A stretch of DNA of 64,000 nucleotides, from positions 124,001 through 188,000 of the forward strand of contig NZ_BDBC01000019.1 in assembly GCF_001612785.1 (NCBI RefSeq), in the 5' to 3' direction. The position numbers and the translations under genes were made by a program. This DNA comes from Nocardia beijingensis NBRC 16342 (lineage in GTDB: Bacteria > Actinomycetota > Actinomycetes > Mycobacteriales > Mycobacteriaceae). Below the pieces are notes generated by a model. That model saw nothing but the letters and a program-made list of their open reading frames with translations, had not been told where the DNA came from and ran no database searches. This document shows positions 49,411 to 58,013 of this stretch, piece by piece; positions within the stretch are counted from its first letter, which is position 1; each line of letters starts with the position of its first letter.

Positions 49411-51304
49411 TCCAGGTCCGGATCGCCTCGGAATAGTCCAGCAACGCCGGGAATTCGCGCGGCACGTGGCCGATGTCGGGGTAGTCCACCAGCCGAGCGG
49501 GCGCGCGACCGCAGGCCCGCAACGCGTCGTGCAACTGGCGCCCCTCCCCGGGCGGAGTGCAGCGGTCGCGCCCGCCGACGATCACCAGCGTCGGAGTGGT
49601 GATCTCGCTCGCCCGGCGCAGCGGATTGCGGCCGAGCGCGGCCCCCGTGGCGAAGGTCTCGGCGAACCGCCGGATGTTCGACGTCTGCTGGAAGCTCGTC
49701 CAGTCGGTGATCGGCGAACTCACCACGGCGGCCTTGAACCGGGTGGTCTCCGTGAGCAGCCACGCGGTCAGATATCCCCCGTAACTCTCGCCACCCACGG
49801 CGGTCGGCAATGCGCCGAGCACCTCCGAACACAACCAATCCAGCCCCGACAGCACGTCTTCGGTGTCGACACCGCCGAGGTCGCCGACCAGCCGCGCCAC
49901 CGATTCGCGGCCGTCGCCCACACTGCCTCGCGGATTCGGGCGGAAGATGGCGATGCCTTCGGCGAGCAGATAGCTCATCGACGCGGGACGCCCTTTCCAT
50001 TGATCCGCCGACACGCTGACCGGCCCGCCGTGCACCCACAGCAGCAACCCGCGCGGCACACCGGAGGGCAGCGTGAGCAGGCCATGGACTTCCGTGCCGT
50101 CCGAGGACTTCCAGCTCACCCAGCGCGAGGTGACCCCGCGCAAGCCGGTGTCGTCGGCGGTGTCGGCGACCGACCAGATCCGCCTGCGGCGGCCGAGGGT
50201 CAGCTCGACTAGTCCGGTGGGCGTGTCGAGATTCTCGGCGATGGCGAAGATACGGTCGCCGCCGACAACCACTTTCGGGAAGCGGCGGGCACCGCCGAGG
50301 AAATCGCTACCCTCCCACAAAGTTTGGATGCGCTGCGTCGTGGCGTCGATGGTCGCGACGACATTGCACGGTCCCCGCAAGCCTGCCGCTACGAATCGGC
50401 CGTGGTCCGACCGAGCCAGCGAGGTCGCGTCGAAACCCGCTGGGAACGACGCGCTGGCACCGGTAACGAGATCGAGTACCCGCACATCGCCCGCGACCAG
50501 CCCGCGATCACTGCAGACCCCCTCGATCAGGCCGACCCATCTCCCGTCGAGCGATGCGGTGAGCCAACCGAGTTGCGGCGACGAACCGAACTCGGGCACC
50601 GGCCGATACAGCAGTTCGGTCGCACGGGATTCCAGCGCCAGCCGGATGACACGGCTGCTGTACCACGAATCCTCGGAGGCGTCGTCGGACACCAGCAGGA
50701 CGAGCGCGTCGGGGCCGCACCAGCCGGCCTCCCAGACGTTGAGACCGGGCGAGTTGACCCGCTCCCACGCCCCGGTGACCGGGTCGAGCAGCGCTAACCA
50801 TCGCGTAGTGGTCGGCACGGCGTCCGAATCCGGGGCCGTCTTTCCGACCCGGTCGGACCCCAGCGCACCCGCTCGATCGACGCCGTCGGGTGCGACGCCG
50901 ATCAAAATCCTTCGGCCGTCGGGGGACCACTCCACATATTCGGCCCACCCGGGCAGCGGCAATGCTCTGCCTTCCCGGCTCGCGTCCGGCTCGATGATCC
51001 ACAACTGGTGGGCGTCCGAGGCATCCGACTCCCGAATCGCCGCCAACCGGCCGCTGTCGGGAGACCATGTCGCCGCCCCGTGGACCTGCCGATCACCGGG
51101 CAACTCGCGCAGCGACCGCCGCTCCGGATCGATCAGGTACAAGCGCTTCTCGGGCGGGCACCCCAGCCCGCGCTGCACCACTCCGGTACAAGCGATGTGG
51201 CGCCCATCCGGCGCCGGGGACGGGTCGGCGAGATCGCCGACCACGCCGAGCAGGGGCGCGAGCGTTCGGGAAAACCAGTCGGCAAGGCTGTACCGATCCG
51301 GCAT
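49385..51304 (-). CDS. S9C-type prolyl oligopeptidase family peptidase
   Basis: 639 residues. An N-terminal beta-propeller (about 20-390) precedes the alpha/beta-hydrolase domain. Catalytic triad: Ser in AVGGESYGGYLTA (near 507), Asp in IVGGRDRCTPP (near 580), His in YPDIGHVPREFP (near 613). The double Glu of DPP IV is not seen, so an endo- or acylaminoacyl-type specificity is more likely. No signal peptide: cytosolic. Last gene of a three-peptidase operon, 15 bp after the DUF885 gene, and it overlaps the 3' end of the methyltransferase gene tail-to-tail. Confidence 0.9.
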   Translation of the reverse strand: MPDRYSLADWFSRTLAPLLGVVGDLADPSPAPDGRHIACTGVVQRGLGCPPEKRLYLIDPERRSLRELPGDRQVHGAATWSPDSGRLAAIRESDASDAHQLWIIEPDASREGRALPLPGWAEYVEWSPDGRRILIGVAPDGVDRAGALGSDRVGKTAPDSDAVPTTTRWLALLDPVTGAWERVNSPGLNVWEAGWCGPDALVLLVSDDASEDSWYSSRVIRLALESRATELLYRPVPEFGSSPQLGWLTASLDGRWVGLIEGVCSDRGLVAGDVRVLDLVTGASASFPAGFDATSLARSDHGRFVAAGLRGPCNVVATIDATTQRIQTLWEGSDFLGGARRFPKVVVGGDRIFAIAENLDTPTGLVELTLGRRRRIWSVADTADDTGLRGVTSRWVSWKSSDGTEVHGLLTLPSGVPRGLLLWVHGGPVSVSADQWKGRPASMSYLLAEGIAIFRPNPRGSVGDGRESVARLVGDLGGVDTEDVLSGLDWLCSEVLGALPTAVGGESYGGYLTAWLLTETTRFKAAVVSSPITDWTSFQQTSNIRRFAETFATGAALGRNPLRRASEITTPTLVIVGGRDRCTPPGEGRQLHDALRACGRAPARLVDYPDIGHVPREFPALLDYSEAIRTWITDFLWAG

Positions 51305-51319
51305 GATCGCCCCCGTTCG

Positions 51320-52897
51320 TCAATTCCGGTCGTATCCGGTCAGCGCGGTGAGTGGCAGGGAGCCGCGGTCCAACAGGGCCGTATGGGCCGCGGCGAGCGT
51401 CGCGCCCGAACCGGCCATCTCGCGGATGTGGTTCGCGATCGCGCGCGCACCGACCGCGTAGCCCAGCGCCTGACCGGGCCAGGCCAGATATCGCACGACT
51501 TCTTTGCGGACTTGGCCGACGTCCTGGAGAGTGTGCCGCGCCATGAATTCCACGGCCTGCTCCACGCTCCAGCCCCGCACATGCAGACCCACATCGGTCA
51601 CCAGTCGCGCGGCCCGCCAGCGCTGATGCATCAGCAGGCCGAGCCGGTCGAGCTCGCTGAGCTCGAGACCCATTTCGGTGTGGAGGGTTTCGGCGTAGAC
51701 CGCCCATCCCTCGGTGAAGGCGTTGACCGGAAGCAGCCGAAGCACCTCGGGCACCGCATCGTTCTCGTCGAGAAGCGCGATCTGCAGGTGATGGCCGGGA
51801 ACGCCTTCGTGCATCGCGAGCGGTAGCACTTCCGACAACCTCGTCGAGGTCGGCAGCATGGCATTGACGAACAGCGAGCCGGGTCGTCCGTTGCGATAGG
51901 ACGACGGGCCGTAGAACGCGGGCGGACCCGTCGACGCGTTGGTCTCCGGCATCGGTTCGACCTGGCATTGCGCCATCGGCCACCGCTCGACCAGCACCCG
52001 GCTGGCCGAGGTCAACAGCTCGTGCGCGTCGGCGAAGCGCCGCATGATCTCGTCGCCGGGAATGAGCTCTCGCGCGAAATCCCGGCCGGCGAGCGCGGTG
52101 AACTCGGTCTCGGTGGCGCGCAACAGCTCCAGGCCGATGGCTTCGAGGCGCTCGGGCGACAGCGGCACGCTGGTGCCACGAAAGATCGCCTCGCGGTAGC
52201 GGTCCTGACCCGATGGCGCGAACGCCCACGGCGCGGCGGGCACGGCCGTCACGAGTTCCGCGACGGCCACCGAACGCAGCTCCGCCAACGCCTGATAGAC
52301 CCGCTCGACGACCTCCGGCGACATCCCGGCGACCGAATTCCCCTGCTCGCGAGCGGCGGTCATGCCGTGCAGCAGCGGGTCGGGACCAGAGGCGCGGGTC
52401 GCGAAAAGGGTGTCGACCTGGCTGACGAACGCGTGCAGCACCGGCGCCGAACCCCGAACGGTCTCGCTCGCGGCCCTGATCTCCCGGACCAGATCGGACA
52501 CATAGGCGGGGAAAGCCCGCAGCCGCTCGACATACGAGTCGAACCGCGGGTCCTCGCGCTGCGGCCAAGAGCGCGACGCCCAGCTGAGCCGAGCGACCGG
52601 GCCGGTCATGTGGTTGAGTTCGGAGATGTCGCGCGAGGTCACGAGCGAGGCGGCGGACAGGAGATGGAATCGCATCGCGGCGCGCAGATCCGCGGAGGCG
52701 CTGTCGCTATCGAATTGATCGAGGTCCTTCAGCAACAGCTCGATACGATCCCGCACAGCCTCGCGACCACCCTGCGTCGGGTCCTCCCACAGGACCGGAG
52801 GTAGCCTTCCCGCCTCGATCGCGGCGTCGGGGGTGACCGACCACACCGATTCGAGAATGTTTCTCGAGTAGGCCGCAACATCCCGCTCGCGCATCAT
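51320..52897 (-). CDS. DUF885-family metallopeptidase
   Basis: 525 residues from the ATG at 52897 (GGGGA 9 nt upstream); a TTG at 52960 overlapping the upstream stop by 7 nt would add 21. The zinc motif LAMHEGVPGHHLQIAL (His-Glu-x3-Pro-Gly-His near 363) and the third ligand in NAFTEGWAVYAE are those of DUF885 zinc peptidases, which act as amino- or carboxypeptidases on short peptides. No signal peptide. Sandwiched between two S9 peptidases in one operon. Confidence 0.87.
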   Translation of the reverse strand: MMRERDVAAYSRNILESVWSVTPDAAIEAGRLPPVLWEDPTQGGREAVRDRIELLLKDLDQFDSDSASADLRAAMRFHLLSAASLVTSRDISELNHMTGPVARLSWASRSWPQREDPRFDSYVERLRAFPAYVSDLVREIRAASETVRGSAPVLHAFVSQVDTLFATRASGPDPLLHGMTAAREQGNSVAGMSPEVVERVYQALAELRSVAVAELVTAVPAAPWAFAPSGQDRYREAIFRGTSVPLSPERLEAIGLELLRATETEFTALAGRDFARELIPGDEIMRRFADAHELLTSASRVLVERWPMAQCQVEPMPETNASTGPPAFYGPSSYRNGRPGSLFVNAMLPTSTRLSEVLPLAMHEGVPGHHLQIALLDENDAVPEVLRLLPVNAFTEGWAVYAETLHTEMGLELSELDRLGLLMHQRWRAARLVTDVGLHVRGWSVEQAVEFMARHTLQDVGQVRKEVVRYLAWPGQALGYAVGARAIANHIREMAGSGATLAAAHTALLDRGSLPLTALTGYDRN

Positions 52898-52953
52898 GCC
52901 ATGGTATCCCCGGTCCACGTTTTCGTCGCTCGAATCACCTTCTACCAGGTATT

Positions 52954-55065
52954 TCAGCAACCGAGCGAACGTCGCAGGAAGTCGAGCTGATGGAGCAACA
53001 GGTTGGCCACGACTCGTTCGTCCGTCGGCTTGTGCGTCGCGCCCGACAGCGGAAGCACCTCGTGCGGACGGCCCGCGGCGAGCAGCGCCGCCGACAGTCG
53101 CAAGGTGTGCGCGGCGACGACATTGTCGTCCGCCAGCCCGTGGATCAGCAGCAGCGGCCGGGTGGGCTCGGCGGACGCCGCGAGACCGGACGCCGTGACC
53201 AAGGAGTTAGCGGCGTAGACCTCCGGCCGCTGATCCGGGTGGCCCAGATACCGTTCGGTGTAATGCGTGTCGTACAGGCTCCAGTCGGTGACCGGCGCAC
53301 CCGCGATCGCCGCGTGGAACACATCGGGCCGCCGCAGCACGGCCAGCGCCGCGAGATAGCCGCCGAAGGACCACCCGCGGATCGCGACCCTGCTCAGATC
53401 CAGCGGGTAGCGCGCGGCGAGCGCACCGAGCGCGTCGACCTGGTCATCGAGAGTTCCGGCCAGGTCAGCGGCCACGAGCCGCTGCCGCCGCGGGTTCTGA
53501 CAGGCCATGCCGCGACCGTCGACCACGATCACCGCGAATCCCTTGTCGGCCAGCCATTGCGCTTCCAGATAGGCGCGCTGGTCGCACAGCACCCGTTGCC
53601 CGTGCGGGCCGCCGTACGGATCGAGGAGCACCGGAAGTGGATCTTCGCCGGAATACCCGGTCGGCAGCAGCACCGCGGCGGGATTGTGCTGTGCTCCGGC
53701 CAACTGCAACTGTGGCCGGGCGGTCAGCACCGGCGCTGCGGCGAAAGCCTGGATTTCACCGAGGACGGTGTCACCGCGCAGGATTCGCGTCCGAGTGTCT
53801 GTGCCGGCGAGCGTGTTGGAGCGCACGACGATGACATCACCACCGCGGGTGGCGGAGTGGACCCCTGGCTCGCTCGTCAGCCGGATCGTTCCGTCGCGAC
53901 CCCAGCGGTACACGTGGATTTCCCCGATCTCGCTGTGCCGGGGGGATGCGGTCTCGCAGGCGGTGAACAAGATGTCGTCGTCGCGCACGTCGAGCACCGC
54001 CCGCACGTGCAGGTCCGGCGCGGTCACCTGCTCGTCGTCGACGAACAGCGCCCGCGTCGTCGCGTCGTCGCGAACGCGGACCAGCCGCCCCGCCGGTGTG
54101 CGGGCGGGCACACCGGCGATCAGTTCGAGCCAGACGTCATCGGTTTCGGCGGCGACGAGGTCGGTCCGGCCGGTCTCGACATCGACCGTCAGATGACGCT
54201 GCGTCCGTTGATCACGGCTCTGGACCAGCAGTAGCGGCGGCTGACCTGCGGTCCAGTCCACCCGCGCCAGATACGGGTAGGCGTCCCGATCCCAGTCGAT
54301 GTCGACTCGATCGCCGTTCAGATCGACCAGGTGCGCGGTGACATCCGCATTCGCCGTCCCGGCGGCCGGGTAGGCGAGTTCGGTGGGTGGCTGCTCCGGA
54401 TTGCGGCTATCGGCGATCCACCAACGGCCCACCGGCGCCTCATCGATACCGGCGATCAGCAGGCGCCCGGAATCGGGGGACCACCAGAAGCCGCGATCCC
54501 GGCCCATCTCCTCGGCCGCGATGAACTCCGCCAGACCGTACTGCCTGGTGTCGTCGCCACCGCCGATCACGACGTGATCGGTGGCGCCGTCGATGTCGAA
54601 CACCCGCACCGTCGGCCCCGACACGTAGGCGACCAAGCGTCCGTCCGGCGACAGCCGGGGATCGAAAATCGGTCCCTCGAGCTTGTACTCATCGACCGCA
54701 CCGGTATCGACACCGGCCACATAGAGCGTGTCCGCCAGGACGAAGACCACTTTCGACACCGCGGCGTCGGTGGCGTACCGGACGATTCCGGTGGCGGCCT
54801 CGCGCGCCCGCTCGCGCAACGCCCGTTCGCGCGCCGAACTGGTATGCGTTCGCGCACCCAGCAGTTCGGCCGAATCCGCGACCAGCCGCTCCACGCCGGT
54901 CTCGACGTCGCGTACCCACAGCGACGTGACGGAGTCGGTGCCCGACCCCGAACGCAGGAAGACCACATGACGCCCGTCCGGAGCGACCGCGCAGTTACGC
55001 GGCACGCCCAGCGTGAAGCGCTGCGTGCGCGCGGATTGGACGGGAAACTCGGTCACGTCGCTCAT
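52954..55065 (-). CDS. DPP IV-type S9 peptidase (cytosolic)
   Basis: 703 residues. A DPP IV-type propeller is followed by the hydrolase domain: Ser in IRGWSFGGYLAALA (near 566), Asp in IHGLADDNVVAAHT (near 646), His in LSGATHKPTDE (near 678). The Glu-Glu pair that clamps the free N-terminus is present in LAEFIAAEEMGRDRGFWW (185-186), so release of X-Pro or X-Ala dipeptides is expected. No signal peptide or membrane anchor. First gene of the three-peptidase operon; its neighbours suggest a role in trimming a cytosolic peptide. Confidence 0.9.
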   Translation of the reverse strand: MSDVTEFPVQSARTQRFTLGVPRNCAVAPDGRHVVFLRSGSGTDSVTSLWVRDVETGVERLVADSAELLGARTHTSSARERALRERAREAATGIVRYATDAAVSKVVFVLADTLYVAGVDTGAVDEYKLEGPIFDPRLSPDGRLVAYVSGPTVRVFDIDGATDHVVIGGGDDTRQYGLAEFIAAEEMGRDRGFWWSPDSGRLLIAGIDEAPVGRWWIADSRNPEQPPTELAYPAAGTANADVTAHLVDLNGDRVDIDWDRDAYPYLARVDWTAGQPPLLLVQSRDQRTQRHLTVDVETGRTDLVAAETDDVWLELIAGVPARTPAGRLVRVRDDATTRALFVDDEQVTAPDLHVRAVLDVRDDDILFTACETASPRHSEIGEIHVYRWGRDGTIRLTSEPGVHSATRGGDVIVVRSNTLAGTDTRTRILRGDTVLGEIQAFAAAPVLTARPQLQLAGAQHNPAAVLLPTGYSGEDPLPVLLDPYGGPHGQRVLCDQRAYLEAQWLADKGFAVIVVDGRGMACQNPRRQRLVAADLAGTLDDQVDALGALAARYPLDLSRVAIRGWSFGGYLAALAVLRRPDVFHAAIAGAPVTDWSLYDTHYTERYLGHPDQRPEVYAANSLVTASGLAASAEPTRPLLLIHGLADDNVVAAHTLRLSAALLAAGRPHEVLPLSGATHKPTDERVVANLLLHQLDFLRRSLGC

Positions 55066-55124
55066 GAGACGATGCTAAGCGCCGCGGCACCACCGCCCGT
55101 GGCAGCGGGTTCCGGTGCCGCGGG

Positions 55125-55943
55125 TTATCGCGGCCCCTCGTCCAGCGCCGCCGCCATCTCCGCGCGCGGCGCAGGCTGCCCCGTGAACAGCTCGACCTGC
55201 CCGTACGCCTGATTCAGCAGCATCTGCAGACCGCTGACCACCGTGTGCCCGGCCCGAGCCACCGCCTCGGCCAGCGGGGTCGGCCAGGGGTTGTAGATCG
55301 CGTCGAGCACCACCGGCGCCTCGGCCACCGCGGGGGCGACGACCGCGGCCGCCGTGGCGGGAATGGTGCTCACCACGGCTCCTGCCGCCGCGCAGATCCC
55401 GTGCAGCGCCGCGGCGTCGAATCCGGCCAGCGACGCGACCATGCCCAGCCGCTCGGCGAGTTCCAGCGCGCCGCGCGCCCGTCCGGCGTCGCGGGCGACC
55501 ACGGTCACCGACTTCGCGCCCAGCTCCGACAACGCCAGCAGGGCCGGCCGCGCGGTGCCGCCCGCGCCCAGCACCACGCCATCGGTCAGGTCGGTGACAC
55601 CGCCGCCGCGCAGCGCGCCGAGCACGCCGTCCACATCGGTGCAGTCGGCCAGCCAGCCCGCCTCGCTACGGACCAGGGTGTTGGCCGATCCGACCAGCAC
55701 GGCCCGGTCGGTGCGCTCGTCCGCGTAGGCCAGCGCGGCTTCCTTGCCCGGCATGGTCACCGAAAGCCCGACCCATTCCGGCCCCAGTCCGTCGACGAGC
55801 CCCGGCAGCTGCTCTGCGGAGCATTCGATGCGCTCGTAACTCCAGTCCAGTCCGAGCGCGCGATACGCGGCCAGATGCAGCTGTGGCGATCGCGAGTGCG
55901 CGATCGGCTTGCCGAGCACCGCCGCCTTGCGATCAGCGCCCAC
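55125..55943 (-). CDS. aroE: Shikimate dehydrogenase
   Basis: 272 residues from a GTG at 55943. It reduces 3-dehydroshikimate with NADPH. Substrate side: VLGKPIAHSRSPQLHLAAYR and the catalytic Lys in LSVTMPGKEAAL (near 67); the usual Asn-Thr-Asp motif reads LADCTDVDGVLGAL, with the catalytic Asp kept. NADPH loop: VVLGAGGTARPALLAL. It overlaps mltG by 11 nt and is the resumption of the conserved aro/mltG/ruvX/alaS block after the island. Confidence 0.95.
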   Translation of the reverse strand: MGADRKAAVLGKPIAHSRSPQLHLAAYRALGLDWSYERIECSAEQLPGLVDGLGPEWVGLSVTMPGKEAALAYADERTDRAVLVGSANTLVRSEAGWLADCTDVDGVLGALRGGGVTDLTDGVVLGAGGTARPALLALSELGAKSVTVVARDAGRARGALELAERLGMVASLAGFDAAALHGICAAAGAVVSTIPATAAAVVAPAVAEAPVVLDAIYNPWPTPLAEAVARAGHTVVSGLQMLLNQAYGQVELFTGQPAPRAEMAAALDEGPR

Positions 55944-57450
55944 CGCTGTCCTTGGAACTGTCGAGGATGCCGCTGCGCTGCGCCCGCGCGATCAGGCGCA
56001 GATGCTCCTGATAGTCGTCGGTGAACAGGGTGGTGCCCTGCTTGTCGACGGTGACGAAGTACAGCCACGGCCCCGCCTCCGGATTCTCCATGGCACGCAA
56101 GGCGTTCAACGACGGCGCGGCGATCGGAGTCTTGGGCAGACCGCGCATCGCGTAGGTGTTCCAGGCGGTTTCCTGCGCGCGGTCGGCGTCGGTGGTCGCC
56201 ACCTCGGTGCGATCCAAGGCGTAGTTCACCGTCGAGTCGAACTGCAGCATCTGATCGGCCCGCAGCCGGTTCACGATCACCCGCGCCACTTTGCCCATGT
56301 CTTGGGGTTGCGCCTCCCGTTCCACCAGCGAGGCGGCCACCAGCGTCTGATACGGCGTCAGTTTCGTGTCGGCGCCGGATTGCAGCAGTCCGGTGGATTC
56401 GTAGCTCTTCGCGCTCGCGGTCACCAACTGCCGCAGGATCTCCTGCGGTGTGGCGCTGGGATCGAAATCCCAAGTACCCGCGGCGATGAGGCCTTCCAGC
56501 TGCCTCGTCCGGTCCGGGCAGTCCTTGACACCCTGCATCGCCCACGCGGGCACCCCGAGCGCGGCCAGGTCCAGGCTCGCGCCCGCGGCATCGAGCTGTT
56601 CGTAGGTCACGCACTTCTGGTTGGCGCCGGTGCCGATGCAGCTGGCTTCCGCGATCTTGCGGTAGATCCCGTCATAGCGCCCGCCGGTGTTCATGTCGTG
56701 CTGGTCGTGCAGCAGCCGCCCCTCGGAGACGACCAGATTGCCGACCCTGGACTGCTTGCTGACCAGCGTCGCCACCGCCTCAGCGGCGGGGCTCTGGCTG
56801 GGGATCGCGTAGAAGCCGGGCTGCACCGAGTTCATGTTCGAATTGCGCACGGCCGCTTGGAAGAACGCACCCGTGCTGGCCACGACACCGCGCTCCACCA
56901 TGGTGGCGGCGATCTGCTGCGAGGTGTCGCCGGGATGCACCTGCACCACCACCAGCGGTCCCCCCGGCCCGGCGAAGTCTTTCGGCGGAGCCAGACTGCC
57001 GATCAGCTTCATCCCGGCGAAGACGACGGCGCCGGCGAAGAGCAGGACGAAGACGCCCGCGACGACCCAGAGGGTGCGGCGGCGCTTCTTGCGCTCGGCG
57101 GCCTTACGCGAGGCGACCCGGGAGCGCTTGCCGCGCTGTGAGCGGCCGGAGCGTTCGGGCTCGGCGCGTGTCGACTCCGCGCGGTCGGAGTCAGCGCGCT
57201 TCGAGCGGCGCGGCGCTTCCGCCCGCGCGGCCCTCGGGCGCTGTCCGCCACGCCGCGGGGGCGGTGGTGGCGGTGCGGGCTCGGGCTCCTCCTCGTCGTC
57301 GACGTAGCGGGGGATGACGGTCGTGTCGTCGTCGTAGTCGTCGTATCGGTCACCGTCGTACTCGCCCCAGGCCCGGTCGTCTCTCCGGTAACGCCGATCA
57401 GCTTCGCGCTGTCGGAACAGTTCCTCGGCCCGCGCCCACCGATCCGTCAT
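55933..57450 (-). CDS. mltG: Endolytic murein transglycosylase MltG
   Basis: 505 residues from the ATG at 57450. A long cytosolic N-terminus (about 125 residues) is charged and rich in Asp/Tyr, Pro and Arg; one membrane helix follows ([20 protein letters not shown]), then the YceG domain outside. The LysM-like part has [20 protein letters not shown]; the catalytic Glu lies in [20 protein letters not shown]. It releases growing glycan strands during peptidoglycan synthesis. Its start overlaps ruvX by 4 nt. Confidence 0.95.
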   Translation of the reverse strand: MTDRWARAEELFRQREADRRYRRDDRAWGEYDGDRYDDYDDDTTVIPRYVDDEEEPEPAPPPPPPRRGGQRPRAARAEAPRRSKRADSDRAESTRAEPERSGRSQRGKRSRVASRKAAERKKRRRTLWVVAGVFVLLFAGAVVFAGMKLIGSLAPPKDFAGPGGPLVVVQVHPGDTSQQIAATMVERGVVASTGAFFQAAVRNSNMNSVQPGFYAIPSQSPAAEAVATLVSKQSRVGNLVVSEGRLLHDQHDMNTGGRYDGIYRKIAEASCIGTGANQKCVTYEQLDAAGASLDLAALGVPAWAMQGVKDCPDRTRQLEGLIAAGTWDFDPSATPQEILRQLVTASAKSYESTGLLQSGADTKLTPYQTLVAASLVEREAQPQDMGKVARVIVNRLRADQMLQFDSTVNYALDRTEVATTDADRAQETAWNTYAMRGLPKTPIAAPSLNALRAMENPEAGPWLYFVTVDKQGTTLFTDDYQEHLRLIARAQRSGILDSSKDSGGR

Positions 57451-58013
57451 GCATCGTCCCCGGGCGACGCAGCACGTCCCGCTTCCACCGACCTCAACAC
57501 CGCACTCCGTTCGTCCAACCATCCTTGCAGGATCGACACGGCCGCCGCCTGATCGATCACCTGCCGCTGGCCACGCGCGCGAACTCCACTGTCCCGCAAT
57601 GCACGTGCAGCTGACACCGTAGTCAAACGTTCGTCGGAAAGCCGGACCGGCACCGACCCGACAGCAGCCCGCAATCGCTCAGCGAATGCGCTGGCCAGCG
57701 TAGCGGCAGTGCCTTTCTCCCCGCGTAATGTTCGCGGCAATCCCACGATTACCTCGACTGCCTCGTACTCCCGCACAATTTCGGCAATTCTTTCGATATC
57801 GGGTGCGGGAGCCGATCGCCGAGACTGTTTCGCGCGCGGCACGGTCTCCACCGGGGTCGCGAGAATCCCGTCGGGATCGCTCGCGGCGACCCCGATCCGG
57901 ACACTGCCGACGTCGACGCCGATCCGCCTGCCCCGACCGGGGTCGGTGGCCGGATGCGGCCGGTCGGCGCCGCGCTGCGCCGACCGCTCCGGTTCCGCTG
58001 GGTCGCCCATCAC
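57447..58013 (-). CDS. ruvX: RuvX / YqgF-type Holliday junction resolvase-like protein
   Basis: 188 residues. RNase H-like fold: [20 protein letters not shown] carries the first catalytic Asp, [20 protein letters not shown] the conserved middle block, and [17 protein letters not shown] the Glu. The C-terminal Asp is in [19 protein letters not shown]. It takes part in pre-16S rRNA 5' processing in other bacteria. It overlaps alaS and mltG by 4 nt each. Confidence 0.94.
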   Translation of the reverse strand: MMGDPAEPERSAQRGADRPHPATDPGRGRRIGVDVGSVRIGVAASDPDGILATPVETVPRAKQSRRSAPAPDIERIAEIVREYEAVEVIVGLPRTLRGEKGTAATLASAFAERLRAAVGSVPVRLSDERLTTVSAARALRDSGVRARGQRQVIDQAAAVSILQGWLDERSAVLRSVEAGRAASPGDDA

